From contig JAZBRS010000026.1 in NCBI GenBank assembly GCA_037176725.1, positions 55,034,501 to 55,098,500 of the forward strand: a stretch of DNA of 64,000 nt, read 5' to 3'. Every line of letters starts with the position of its first letter. Position 1 is the stretch's first letter. Shown here in pieces: positions 1 to 9,761 of the stretch. The notes beneath the pieces were generated by a model, which was given only the letters and a program-made list of their open reading frames with translations, ran no database searches and was not told where the DNA came from. This DNA comes from Posidonia oceanica (taxonomy: Eukaryota; Streptophyta; Magnoliopsida; Alismatales; Posidoniaceae). A program made the position numbers and the translations under genes.

Positions 1-381
1 AAGTACGGAAGTTGGTGTAAGGACCACAGAGGAGCAGTAGCGCAATAAGGGTGCAATGTTATGCAATGTTATGCAGTGGAATGCAGGGTATAAATAGTGG
101 AGCGCCGGGCATACGGAACCGGGAAAACGATCCCAAAGCCGCATACTACTGTGAGTATCATCCAAAGCCGGCAAGCTGCGAAAGTCTTGCGGGTGCCGAG
201 GATGATACCTTAGGCAATACACGAGCCAGGGGTTCGAATCCTAAGCACGCCATGCCCGTGCAATGATGGAATGCAGTACTAGGACTGACTCTACAGAGGA
301 CACAAGGAAGCTATATGATGTTATGCAATGCGAATGTTGATGATATGCAACAAAATGCTTTTTACTCTACGATGAAATGAG

Positions 382-530
382 TGATAAGTTAACGGACCTA
401 TCGTTGGATAGTTAGGGCTATCAACCCGCTGAGGAGTTAACGGACTCATCACCGGATAGTTAGGGCTATCAGCCCAAACGGGGAGTTAACGGACTCATCA
501 CCGGATATTTTAGGGCTATCAGCCCGAATG
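382..530 (-). repeat. Short tandem array, about 47-bp hairpin units (B1)
   Basis: About three units are seen, each with a GATAG...CTATC arm pair and a GAGT...ACTC-type arm pair. The same array has about eight units in B2 (43470-43870) and about thirteen in element A (51995-52640), so copy number changes quickly. Confidence 0.8.
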
Positions 531-657
531 AGGGTGGAAAGTGGGCGGGATACCGAACCAGAAGGTGCGGCAGAGGTCCAAAGACACTCCCGTGACAGTT
601 GGGGATGTCAGCCCAATGCAGATGGAAGTGGGATACCAAAGGGCAGCAAAAAAGATG

Positions 658-684
658 CCCCTGGTATCAGGATGATGCCAGGGG
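658..684. repeat. 11-bp stem, 5-nt loop inverted repeat
   Basis: CCCCTGGTATC, a 5-base loop, then GATGCCAGGGG. All positions pair, with one G-T (G-U in RNA) wobble. Related hairpins stand at 977-1003, 21836-21862, 22670-22696, 43992-44018, 44161-44187, 53466-53492 and 54132-54158. Confidence 0.8.
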
Positions 685-729
685 ACAGCCGAAGTGCCCT
701 TGGCACCGAAATGCGATGATGGATAGATG

Positions 730-1105
730 AATGGATGATAGGTTGACGAACCTATCGCCGGGCAGTTAGGGGTGCCAGCCCAAATGATGACAGGTTGACG
801 GACCTATCGCCGAGTAGTTTGGGGTGCCAGCCCGGAGAGGACTCAGCTGGGGATGATCAGCTGAGAATGATGACAGGTTGACGGACCTATCGCCGAGCAG
901 TTTCGGGTGCCAGCCCGCTGGGGACTCAGCTGGGGATGACCAGCTGGGGACGATACCACAGGGCAGCCAAAAGATGCCCCTGGTATCAGGATGATACTAG
1001 GGGACGGCCGAAGCGCCCCTGGCACCAGAATGCAAAGGTGGATGAGCGAGTGGATGGATGATAGGTTGACGAACCTATCGCCGGGCAGTTAGGGGTGCCA
1101 GCCCG
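730..1105 (-). repeat. Dispersed and tandem hairpin units (B1), includes hairpin at 977-1003
   Basis: Four copies of a GATAGG/CCTATC-type unit followed by a GGCA/TGCC-type unit start near 737, 787, 868 and 1058. They are separated by CAGCTGGGGA-type spacers and by one copy of the CCCCTGGTATC inverted repeat. The 737-742/751-756 pair (GATAGG with CCTATC) is perfect. Confidence 0.7.
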
Positions 1106-1783
1106 GATGCAAAGAATGAGGGATGCAGGCGGATACATAGAAAACAGGAAACCCCCAGTGGTGGGCGTGTAATGGTCTCAGCGCGGGCATGCTTCATAGC
1201 GTCACGAGGTGACAAACGAGGGACATGCCGGTCATCTAGGACCTACCCAACGCGGTGGGTGGCCAAACTTTGAAAAACGCGGAGCCTCTGAGCGAGGTCA
1301 GGCAAAGAGTGCTCATCCTTGACTCCAGTTTTCGAAAACAGAGAGGAAAGAAGGTGATAGTATATTACAGCATGCATTTTTTGGTGGCTTTGGACTCAAA
1401 AGCAACTGCGCTAAAAGGGTGCTTCTGCACTTCCTGACTCAGGAGACCTGATCCTCGAGCAGCGCCATGCCGAGTTGTGGTCGGTGGCTCTCTTTCTCAC
1501 TCTTGGCTCAGGATGAGGCTTCGGCTTCGCAGAGAATAGCCTTTGGCTGCAGGTAGGTAGCAGAAGCGTTGGATGTAGCTTCACAGCCTCCGTCTTAATT
1601 CCTCGGGGACCGACTACCGCTTTTGACGCTCACAGGATGATGTTTCTTTTCCCCTCATGAGTGATTGGATCTGCATCTAGCCTTCTTGAAATAAGTGTTG
1701 TCTGCACAGGGGTTGGAGCGTGCTGCTGCGCTCGGAGGGTGGGGCCAGGTCCTCCAGATATGATGTCTTGTGCAGTTGCCAGT
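1106..1783 (-). other. Non-coding module specific to element B
   Basis: This stretch of about 680 bp is repeated, at roughly 95% identity by eye, at 44346-45015 in the second B copy. I do not find it in the 3' regions of elements A or C. It holds no long ORF and no recognised domain. It may be a captured host fragment or element-specific regulatory sequence; I cannot tell which. Confidence 0.5.
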
Positions 1784-2415
1784 GTGGTGCTTGATGTTGA
1801 TAACTGAGGTGGCTTTGACACTCGTCCGAATCACTCCTCTCATGAGCGCCTTCTTTCTTCAACTTCTTTCTTCATTTTTCTTTTGTGCTCAGCATGCATA
1901 TCAAGTTATCATATTCTTTTGCTCACATGATCTCTATTCTTTTGGAATATGCATGTCTTCGCCCTCTTGGGGTAGCGGTCCCTGATGAGGCATTAAGAGT
2001 TCAGCTGATCCGCGTACACCTTCAGCCTCCGCAATGTGTGCTTGCAGCCTCTGGCTATGCCCCGCTCTGCTTCGGTCCTCTCCATGTTCGGTGGACTCTC
2101 TCGATAAGGTGGATCTCGCTTGTAGTGTTCTGAAACTCAGCGTGATGCTCTATTCTACTCTCAGTCTCACTTTGTGGCCACATGCAAGAGATGGCGCTGC
2201 TCGGGTGAGACCTGCCTGAGCCTGTCGCTGCTTGACATCCTCTAGGCGCTGCTTGCTTGTCCATAGCCAGGTTTCTGATTATACAAATGTTTATGGGTTT
2301 TGTATTTTTTAGAAGGGAAGGGACAAGCATGTTTTTGGGTTTTTGCATTGGTTTTGTATTTTTTATGGTTTTTTTAGGCTTAAGAAAACATAACAGGGAA
2401 AACCAACAGCAATGC
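1784..2415 (-). other. Unassigned B1 internal sequence, no gene seen
   Basis: This is single-copy in the window; its B2 counterpart would lie beyond the right-hand edge, past element A. The part near 2280-2400 is T-rich on the plus strand. No ORF above about 80 residues resembles a known protein. Confidence 0.5.
2411..2415. repeat. Target-site duplication of element C, left copy
   Basis: AATGC directly precedes the 5' LTR and recurs as AATGC directly after the 3' LTR at 31235-31239. Five bases is the usual length for Ty3/gypsy integration. Confidence 0.95.
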
Positions 2416-3784
2416 TGTTGACACCCCATCTTGGCAGGCCTGGACCCTTGGAGCCCTCCTTGGTGATTGCTGGATCAAACCCCAACCAAACCCTAACCCT
2501 AGTCCCTCTTCTCAACCCTTCAAAATCAGCCTGTCTTGGCCTAAACCTTTACCCCCCTTCCCAACCTCTGAACCTAACCAAAATTCATAGGAAAACCCAC
2601 CACTATCCACTCAACAAACCTACCCAAAAACCTAGGATTTTCCAAGCCTGACCCATTCCCAAAAACCCTAGAAAACTTAGGTGAAACTACCCTTTTTCTA
2701 TGCCTTGAAACCCCTCCAAAACCTCCTTAGAATCAAACCAAAATTTCAGACCCAAGACTTCAAAACCTAGACTACCCACCCACCAATTTTCACCCCATTC
2801 TAAGACCATTAGGACCCTCTTTCACCCAAATTATCCTTTTCTCTCTCCGGGATTATCATTTTCTCTCTCCTCTCTCTCTCCTGATTATCATCTCTCTTTT
2901 CATCCCTTTCTGATCCTTTTTCTGGTCTGGCTGTGGGCCCCCTCTGTGCTTCTATCCTTCCTCTATCCTATCCCTATTTTTACTTTATTTTTAACACTTT
3001 TTCTGAATTTTTAAAAATCGTTTTCCTCCAACCTACCTTTTTCCTTTTATTCCCCTTTTTATTCCATTTTTTTCCTCCTTCTCTTTTCCCTTTTCTCCCT
3101 TTTGCAAAAATCCACAAAAACCCATAAAAATCTGTAAAATCTCAAAACATAAAACAAACAAATCAGTACCCTAAGAAAAACAATTAAAAAAAAAATATCA
3201 AACAAGCAATTAACAACTTAAACTTAACTAAATCAAGCTAAAAAGAAAACCAAACATGCAAACTAAAAAATGCAAAGCGAATCAAAAGAAAACACTGAAA
3301 AATCAGGAAAAAAGCTAAAACAAAATCAAAACCCACCAAAGGTAAGAACCCATCAGAAGAATTAAAAAACAAACCCTAAAAAGGAGAATTAAAAATCAAA
3401 CATTAAAACAAATAATTAAAAAAGGCAAAGGACTTAACCTAGTAAACACAAGAAAAACAAGTTAAAAACTTAATTTAAAAAGAAAAGGAAAACACATCTG
3501 AAAAGCCTAAAAGACACTCTATTAAACCAGAAAAAATCCAACTAAAAACTTCAAGAAAAAAACCAATAAATAAAAATCCAAACATAACTTAAAAGATTTA
3601 AGAAGGAAAAACCCTAAGAAGACTACAACTTGAAAACATAAAACTAACCCTGATTAATGGGAAAATAAATCCAAAAAAAATCCTAATTAATATCCTAAGT
3701 GTCCAACAAAAGAAATAAAATTTTTAAAATGATTTAAAAAGGGATTAACAAACATTTAAACAAGTGAAAACCAATTAAAAACAA

Positions 3785-4100
3785 AACCAAAACCCTAAAA
3801 CCCTAATCAAGCCCAAAACACATTAATCAACTCAAAATAACCATCAAAAATCTTAATTAAAATCCTAATCTACAGCAAAACTCTTCTAATATTTTTATTT
3901 ATTTTTAGTTTATTTTCACCTATTTTATTTCCCCATTCTACCCTCTCTTTCTTTCTTCCTTCTTTCTTTCTTTCTTTCTTTACTGGGCTCAATCCGGCCT
4001 GTTTCTTCTTTTTTCCTTTTTTTCTTTCTTTTTCTCGGCCCGCAGCAGTCCGGCCCGCTTCCCTTTCCTCCCTCTTCTTCCTCTCCTCCTCTGTGTTTCT
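3785..4100 (+). promoter_or_regulatory. Candidate LTR core promoter region with telo-boxes, site II motifs and Y patch
   Basis: Two overlapping AAACCCTAA telo-boxes lie at 3790-3806. Site II motifs (TGGGCT) lie at 3810-3815 (reverse) and 3984-3989. They bracket a CT-rich tract that resembles a plant Y patch. The same combination is kept in the B LTR (about 40965-41182) and the A LTR (about 49410-49630). I see no convincing TATA box, so the start site is not placed. The assignment rests on motif company only. Confidence 0.35.
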
Positions 4101-5284
4101 CTCCACCGATTTTTTCTTCCCGCGAGCTCGCGACTACAGCATTCCCTCCTTTGTTCAAATTCGAGCCTCCATCTTATCGTCTACAGAACTCGCCGCCTCT
4201 CTTCTATCTCAGCACCGATTCTGGGAGGCATCAAGTGCCTGTCATCTCGCCGGCTGCTGGTCCCTTCAGCTGCAGTGACGCCGGTGGAATTCAAACCACT
4301 GGCTCGCGCCCAGCAGTCTCCTCCTCCTCTTTTTTTTAGCCCGTTCCTCCTTCAATCCGGGAGAGCAGAGAGGGAGGCAATCAGAGAGAACTAAGGAGAG
4401 AGCGAACCAGTGCGAGAATAGGATCAGACCAGAGTCCGGACTTTCCTTCCACCAGTGCAGCCTCCCTTCTCCTGGGCATTTCATCCAATTCCAGAGTGAA
4501 GAGAGAGTAGAGGAGAGTGTTTGAGAGCCACCCTTGCATCTCGGAGAGAAGCCCCCACTTCAGACCGATCCCCACACCCAATTCTCCCCTTTTCTTCTCT
4601 GAAAAGTTCAGCAAACGCCCTTCTTCCATTCCCAGCTAACCAACACCCTTCCTAGCCTTCATCCTTCTCCTAATTCCTTCCCCAAACTCACCCAGCACAC
4701 AGCCATTTCCCCTCATCTTCCTACAGCCATTCCACCACCCGAAACACCTTCAAACCATTCCGAACACCCACAGCAACCCAACTCCAACCCACCAGACAAT
4801 TCCCCTCACCACAGCCCGCTGCTTCCTTCCAAACTCCACCCAATAATCCACCAGACATCCACCTTTCCAGAGCCTCCGACATCAAACCAAATCATCCACC
4901 ACAGACCTTAAACTCCACTTCAAACACTTAACCTTATTTCTGTCAGAAATCAACCCAGACCTCAAATTCCCCTCCACTCGTACCAGAAACCTTCTCCGAG
5001 CATCCAGCTACACTCCTCAGCCCTCCAGCAACCACCCGGAGGGTCCCATCCAGTCCGGCGTGCAGTAAACAGTCCCCCCGACCTCCGGCTGCCTCTGTGA
5101 ACCCACGATCAGTCAGATCTTTCGCCGGTCTTCGCAGCAGCTGTCCAACCATCCAGGAAGCTCCGGAGGGTCATTCTGAGTCGATCCCAGTCCTCGCGAG
5201 CAGCAGACAGCATCCACAGCGACCGGACGAGTTCCACCGGCGACCTCTGAAGCCACCTGCGTCGGGAGGACATCCCAGCCACGG

Positions 5285-5297
5285 AAACAGGTATATT
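5285..5297 (+). other. Candidate 5' splice site 1 in the LTR
   Basis: AAACAG is followed by GTATAT, with the intron starting at 5291. It marks a sharp change from GC-rich to T-rich sequence, as at plant exon-intron borders. The equivalent points in B (minus, intron base 39703) and A (minus, 48147) also start with GT (GTAATC and GTAAAT) although flanks differ. The matching acceptor is not resolved; several TAG candidates lie at about 6755-6860. Confidence 0.4.
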
Positions 5298-7012
5298 CTT
5301 GCTCCCTTAGTCTCCTTTTCATCCTGTGTTGCTTCTCAGCCTTTTAGAAATAGGTTCCCGGCCCTCTTGCCCTGCTTCTGCTCGCCGCTCCGGTCGTCTT
5401 CTCCGGCGCAGTTCTTCGGTCGCTTCGTCGCTCCGGGCAGCGGAACGCAGCTCCCGCGATCGTCTCAGCTCCGCACGAGTCCCAGGAGCGTTCCCCAGCC
5501 CTCATAACGCAGCATCGCTGCGTTGATCGGCCGGACGAACCTCCTGAGGCTCTGCAGAGCTCCGGCGACTGCTCCAGCGCGCTCCAGGCTGCGTCGTCCT
5601 CCGCCGAGCATCGTCCGACCTCCGTCAGGACCTGGAGGCGCCTCCCCACCGGTCTGCGCCGCTCCAACACCCCCGTGCCGGCGTTCATGGACGCTGGCAG
5701 CTTGCTGCTACAGTGTCCATGGCCGTCGGCCATAGCACTGTTCACTTATTTTTCTGATATCTAAGTTTTCTTGCAAATATTGCATTTCTGGTCTGAGTTT
5801 TTTCATTTTTACATTCCAGTCCTTATTTCATTTATTCTGCTTAGTTTTTAATTAAATACTTTGCTAAATTGCGCGATCTGTTTATGTTTTTCAATATTTG
5901 CAAGTAGATCCTTTTACTGTGCTGTGCTGCTTTAATTTTTTGTAGTTTAGTCCTCCTGTTCTCAGTTTTTGCACCTAGGTCCTGCATTTAATCAGTTCAT
6001 TTATTTACTCATATTTACCATACTGTATTGCATCCTGGCCCCTTGCATGTTTTTATTTTTGCATTTAAGTCCATGCACTGTAGAAACTTAGGTTCTGATT
6101 TTTATTTTTGGTTGATGCATTGCATATTAGCCCCTCTGCTTTATCATTTTTACAGTTAGGTCCATTTTAAATGGACAGTAACTGTGCTGCATCCATTTTA
6201 GCTTATTAAATTGCATTTTTAACCCCATGTTTTCCAGAAATTGCACTGTGGTCCTGTCATTTAAATTCCAGAGCATATTTTCCATACTAAATTGCATTTT
6301 CAGCCCCTGCATGATTTGAAAATCACATCTAGGTCCCTGCATGTTTTAAAAAATCATGTGAAAAGACCATTTTGCCCCTAGGTCGCATTTTAGCCCCTAT
6401 GCCTACCAAATTTCATACAGACCTTCCACTAGTACCCCTAGACTCCCCAGGGCCTTGTCTTCTGGAAAATTTGCATTTTAGACCCTAGATTTTTTCAAAA
6501 TTGCACTCTGACCCCTTTTGGTTTCAAAATCTCTTTTAAAACATACCTTCTTTTCAAAACACCTTCCTGAGCCTAGTTTTTTGCCAAATAGACCCTTGGC
6601 TTCCCCTGTTTTCAAAGTCTTCTCCTGTGGAACCCTGTTTTCTGGAAAATTTGCACTTTTAGCCCCTCTTCTTTTTCAAAATGCCTTCTGAACTCCTAGT
6701 TTTTCCCAAATTACTTCTCTTTGCTTTTCTTGCTTTCGCATGCATCCTGCACTCATTTAGTCTTGCATTTTAGCATCTTCTTGCACACACTAAGCACTTC
6801 TAGCTCCCTTTCACTTGGGAGGACCTTTTTGCACATCCCTAGGACCTCCTGAACACCTAGATCTGTTCTTCTCTCCTGTTCTGGCCTTTCTGCTTCGGAG
6901 CTGCGATATCTTCCAATCCGGCCGTTGGATCTTCTCAAATGAGCTGCCCAGGCAACCGCAGCGAAGCGCTCTTCAGCATGGACCAGACAGATTTCAGATC
7001 AGGCTCCCGGAT

Positions 7013-7024
7013 CTCCAGGTATGT
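7013..7024 (+). other. Candidate 5' splice site 2 in the LTR (CAG/GTATGT)
   Basis: A near-consensus plant donor, with the intron starting at 7019. The GTATGT core is kept at the equivalent place in A (minus, 46422) and B (minus, 38128). Paired with the acceptor at 9579, it would remove the LTR end and the primer site from a spliced RNA. Confidence 0.45.
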
Positions 7025-7484
7025 CCTCCTGAACCCCTGCATTGCATTCATTTGCATGGCATTTGCACAGTTTTCCTTGTTTTCGCTTTCTATCTCTTCG
7101 AGCATGTAGAATAGGACTTCCCCTTTCTGCTTGTCTGTTCAAATCCTCGTTTCGCGTTTCTCTATGTGTTTCGTGTTGTGTTCTTCCTGGATTTGCCACT
7201 TTATGTGACTTTCTTCCCCTCTTTCCACGATCCGATCGCATCGCGAGCTTTGGGCAGCATGCGAGACACATCGTGGAATGGTTTAGTGGGAAACAGCCGC
7301 AAGAAGGTGATAATCCCTCCATTTGCCCCTTCTCCCCTCAGAAGGTCTTCACACCTACTCTGAGCAGTCCTAAACAGCGTTTGTTCTTATACACACGTTG
7401 TCTTGCCTCCCCTTCGCCCCCTTCCAATCTCTCTCCGCATCCTCGCATTTGCATGGCTTTTTCGAGGTTTTTGCTTCGCTGTTT

Positions 7485-7800
7485 TGGCACCGTTTCGCGT
7501 GCCCGCCCTCGTTTTCGCTCCGTTTTGCGTACCCATCTGTTTTCTTGTCTCGTTTTGCGCACTGTCTTGCCTTCTCGTTCGTTTTATGTGCCGGTTTCTT
7601 TCTCTCGCTCCGTTTTGCGTACCTTTCTGTTTTCTCGTCTCGTTTTGAGTAGTTTCCTGTTTTCTTGCCTCGATTTGCATGTTGTCTCGCTTTCTCGCTT
7701 GTTTCGCGTGCCGATTTCGCTTCTCTGCATCGTCTTGCGTGCCTTTCTCGTTTCTCGCCTCGTTTTGCGTGTTTTACGCCGTTTTCTCTTGCGTGCCGAC
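7485..7800 (+). repeat. Imperfect tandem repeats within the LTR
   Basis: Roughly 30-40-bp units are built on CGTTTTGCGTRCC and TTTCTCGYCTCG words. They recur in the 3' LTR (30291-30606), the B LTR (36420-36720 and 37420-37680) and the A LTR (45680-45990). They explain the long open frames on both strands here, which have arginine- and phenylalanine-rich low-complexity translations and should not be called genes. Confidence 0.75.
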
Positions 7801-8429
7801 CGCATTGCATGGTTTTGCCGTTGTTTTGCTCTTTCACTTGCATTTGCATATAGGGCTATGATGCTTACTGCCTGGAGTTCCCACGAGTTAGGCTTCGCCC
7901 AATTCGGAACACGGACAGCACAGCTGAGCACTTAGAGAGCACGTTTACTTCCTTGCATTGTTTCTTCCCACTTAGAGCACTCCTCGAGCATTCATTTAGG
8001 CAATCATAGGCACATAGGCATCCAATCCTGCATCCTTCTGCGTATGCGAGCGTAAGCCTAGAAAGACCGATTTTCGGGCGTGTCGGGGGTGCCTAATACC
8101 TTCCCCGCACGTAACAGGAGTCCTTACCCTGTCTTTTGGCCCGCAATGACCGTACCGCCCTTATCCTAGGTTAGAGTCATCGCCTTTGCATGTATTTGCA
8201 TTTGTTTCCCTTTGCATTGCTTGGCTTTGCATTTCTTGCTTGGTTTTGCGCGTCAATTCACGCATTACCCCGGTTTTCCTCGTCTTCCGTTAATAGACGT
8301 GGTGGCGACTCTGATTTGTCTTATCTTTCCCTTTTCTCCTCGATTTTAAGTGTTTTTCGAGTTGAGCCTCTTCCTCGGATCTCAATCGCCGCTAAATAGC
8401 GAGCCTGGTTCCGATCGGGATCGCTACAG

Positions 8430-8447
8430 TGGCGACTCTGCTGGGGA
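8430..8447 (+). other. Primer binding site, tRNA-Arg type
   Basis: TGGCGACTCTGCTGGGGA starts two bases after the LTR end. From memory of plant tRNA-Arg(ACG), whose 3' end is close to CCCCAGTGGAGTCG plus CCA, it matches with about two mismatches. Ogre elements are known to use tRNA-Arg. The same site occurs in element B at 35774-35791 on the minus strand. Confidence 0.85.
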
Positions 8448-9761
8448 AAGCTAGACTCCGGCTTTCGCTTCTGGCTTTTTCGCTCGCTTGTTTTGCAGCT
8501 TTGTCTGCCTTGTGTGCCTTCTTTGCCTGTTTTGCTCGCTTCTTTGTGCAAACCCCTAGCAAGTCGCTTCGTGGCTACTTTGCTTGGGTTTTGCACCTCT
8601 TTCGCCTCGGTTTGCGCTTCCTCTTGCTTGGCTTCGCTTATGTGCTTGTTTATTTACTTATTGTCTTGCTTATACTCCTATTTCTTTTACAGTCTGCCTA
8701 CTTTTACCTTATTTTGCCTTACTTGCTTATTATTGCTTTAATTCTTGCACATTGCATGTCTACATACTTTGTTTGGCTAAAATACATGCTTTTTGGATGT
8801 TGAATGCTTCTTTTACACTCTTGCTATGCCACTACGCACGCACATACTATGTTTACATGCCTTTTGGCTTGATGAATGTTTCTTTTTCACCATCATATTC
8901 ACAAACACTCGCACATGCCATGAACCTGCCTTTTGTTGTGTTGTATGATTGGTCGCTTGCCATTTTGACTGATTTTCTTCCCTTTTGCACTTGCCATGCC
9001 TAGGATAGTAGAGACTTGTCTGCTCTCCCCATGGTTAACTAAAAAATGCAAGTAAAAAGAACTTCTAGGGGCAACTAGAGACTACAAACAATCCTTCACT
9101 CCCTTTGGTTAATAAAATGTGCAAGATAAAAAAAAAACTCTAATCATTTGCATAAGCATCATATAGGGCATGCATTCTTCTCCTCTGAGTCCACCTACTA
9201 GTCTGCGAAGGACGATTCCGGCCTCTTGTTCCACTGCTTTGGGCGTGGCATAAGTTGGTCGGTCCGTCCCCTCCTTGTCTGGGGGTCGTGTCGGTGTTAG
9301 TAGAGGGTACCACCCACGCTTTGGCGGGGTAGAGGCCACTAACGCACCACCCTGTCATTACCCGAGCTTTGGGCCGGGAGCTAGACAGGGGACCTACTTT
9401 TTCTGACCTGAGTCGGTGACCCGTACATCCAGGGATACCCGGAGTAGACAACCTTACTAGGACACACTAGTTAGGTGAGGGGGGCATACAAGAAAGCATG
9501 CATATCATTCACGCCACTTAACTAACTCATTTGCATTCAACTTCTAGTTTCTAACCCTAATTTCCTTCTGTTGTGTCAGCGTGATCGGTAAGCGAGTTAC
9601 CTTTGCCAGAGCTTGAGTACCGACCCTCGTTGACCCCCTTTTGCGACTTAGTTCGCGACCATTCCCCTTCCGAGCTATCCGCACTTGCGACGATAGCTCC
9701 TCTTAGGAAGCATCGCTTGAATACCCGTCGCAGCCCAGTTCTCACACGCTCTAGGTCAGCA
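8448..9761 (+). other. Untranslated leader of element C with candidate 3' splice site at 9579
   Basis: This leader of about 1.3 kb precedes the first gag ATG. At 9551-9579 a CTAAC branch-like motif is followed by a pyrimidine-rich stretch ending in TGTCAG, which is a good plant acceptor. Element B has CTAAC and TTTTGCAG in the matching place (ending at 34490, minus), about 135 bases before its gag start. The segment 9180-9470 is conserved with the B leader at 34606-34880. No gene is seen. Confidence 0.6.

Larger units (their letters stand above)
1..2415 (-). mobile_element. Gag-only Tat-like element B1, 3' internal region (left part)
   Basis: This is the distal, non-coding part of a minus-strand element whose gag and primer site lie at 31235-35791. 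Element C splits the two parts at the AATGC duplication. Positions 1-1783 match 43090-45015 almost base for base (second B copy), and 1-360 also match the 3' region of element A near 51600-51960. By alignment with those copies, about 540 bp more should separate position 1 from a polypurine tract and a further LTR outside the window. No coding capacity is seen; the short frames here are not conserved. Confidence 0.8.
2416..8428 (+). repeat. 5' LTR of element C
   Basis: The LTR is 6,013 bp, starts TGTTGACACC and ends GGGATCGCTACA. It equals the 3' LTR (25222-31234) in length. I see four differences, at 3059, 7092, 7497 and 7591, all transitions. Internally it has an A-rich segment (about 3110-3890), a CT-rich microsatellite (3945-4100), a GC-rich segment (5100-5750), a T-rich segment with quasi-repeated GCATTTTAGCCCC-like words (5760-6780) and imperfect tandem repeats (7485-7800). 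The short ORFs inside are repeat-driven and not gene-like. Confidence 0.95.

Noticed and set aside
89..96. TATAAATA box upstream of a 71-codon ORF (51-266)
   Set aside because: The TATA word is inside the ORF, is altered in the two other copies, and the strand is antisense to the element.
170..252. tRNA-like sequence with a B-box-like GGTTCGAATCC, also in B2 near 43316-43338
   Set aside because: The acceptor and T stems do not pair well, the A box is imperfect, and the third copy (A, near 51838) has a changed B box. It may be a relic, but is not a supported tRNA gene.
7042..7935. 297-codon ORF inside the 5' LTR (and its copy in the 3' LTR)
   Set aside because: It spans imperfect CGTTTTGCG-type tandem repeats, gives a low-complexity Arg/Phe/Leu-rich product, and is not kept in the LTRs of A or B.
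9603..9761. Upstream extension of the gag frame
   Set aside because: It has no ATG and the matching part of element B is in a different frame; gag most likely starts at 9762.
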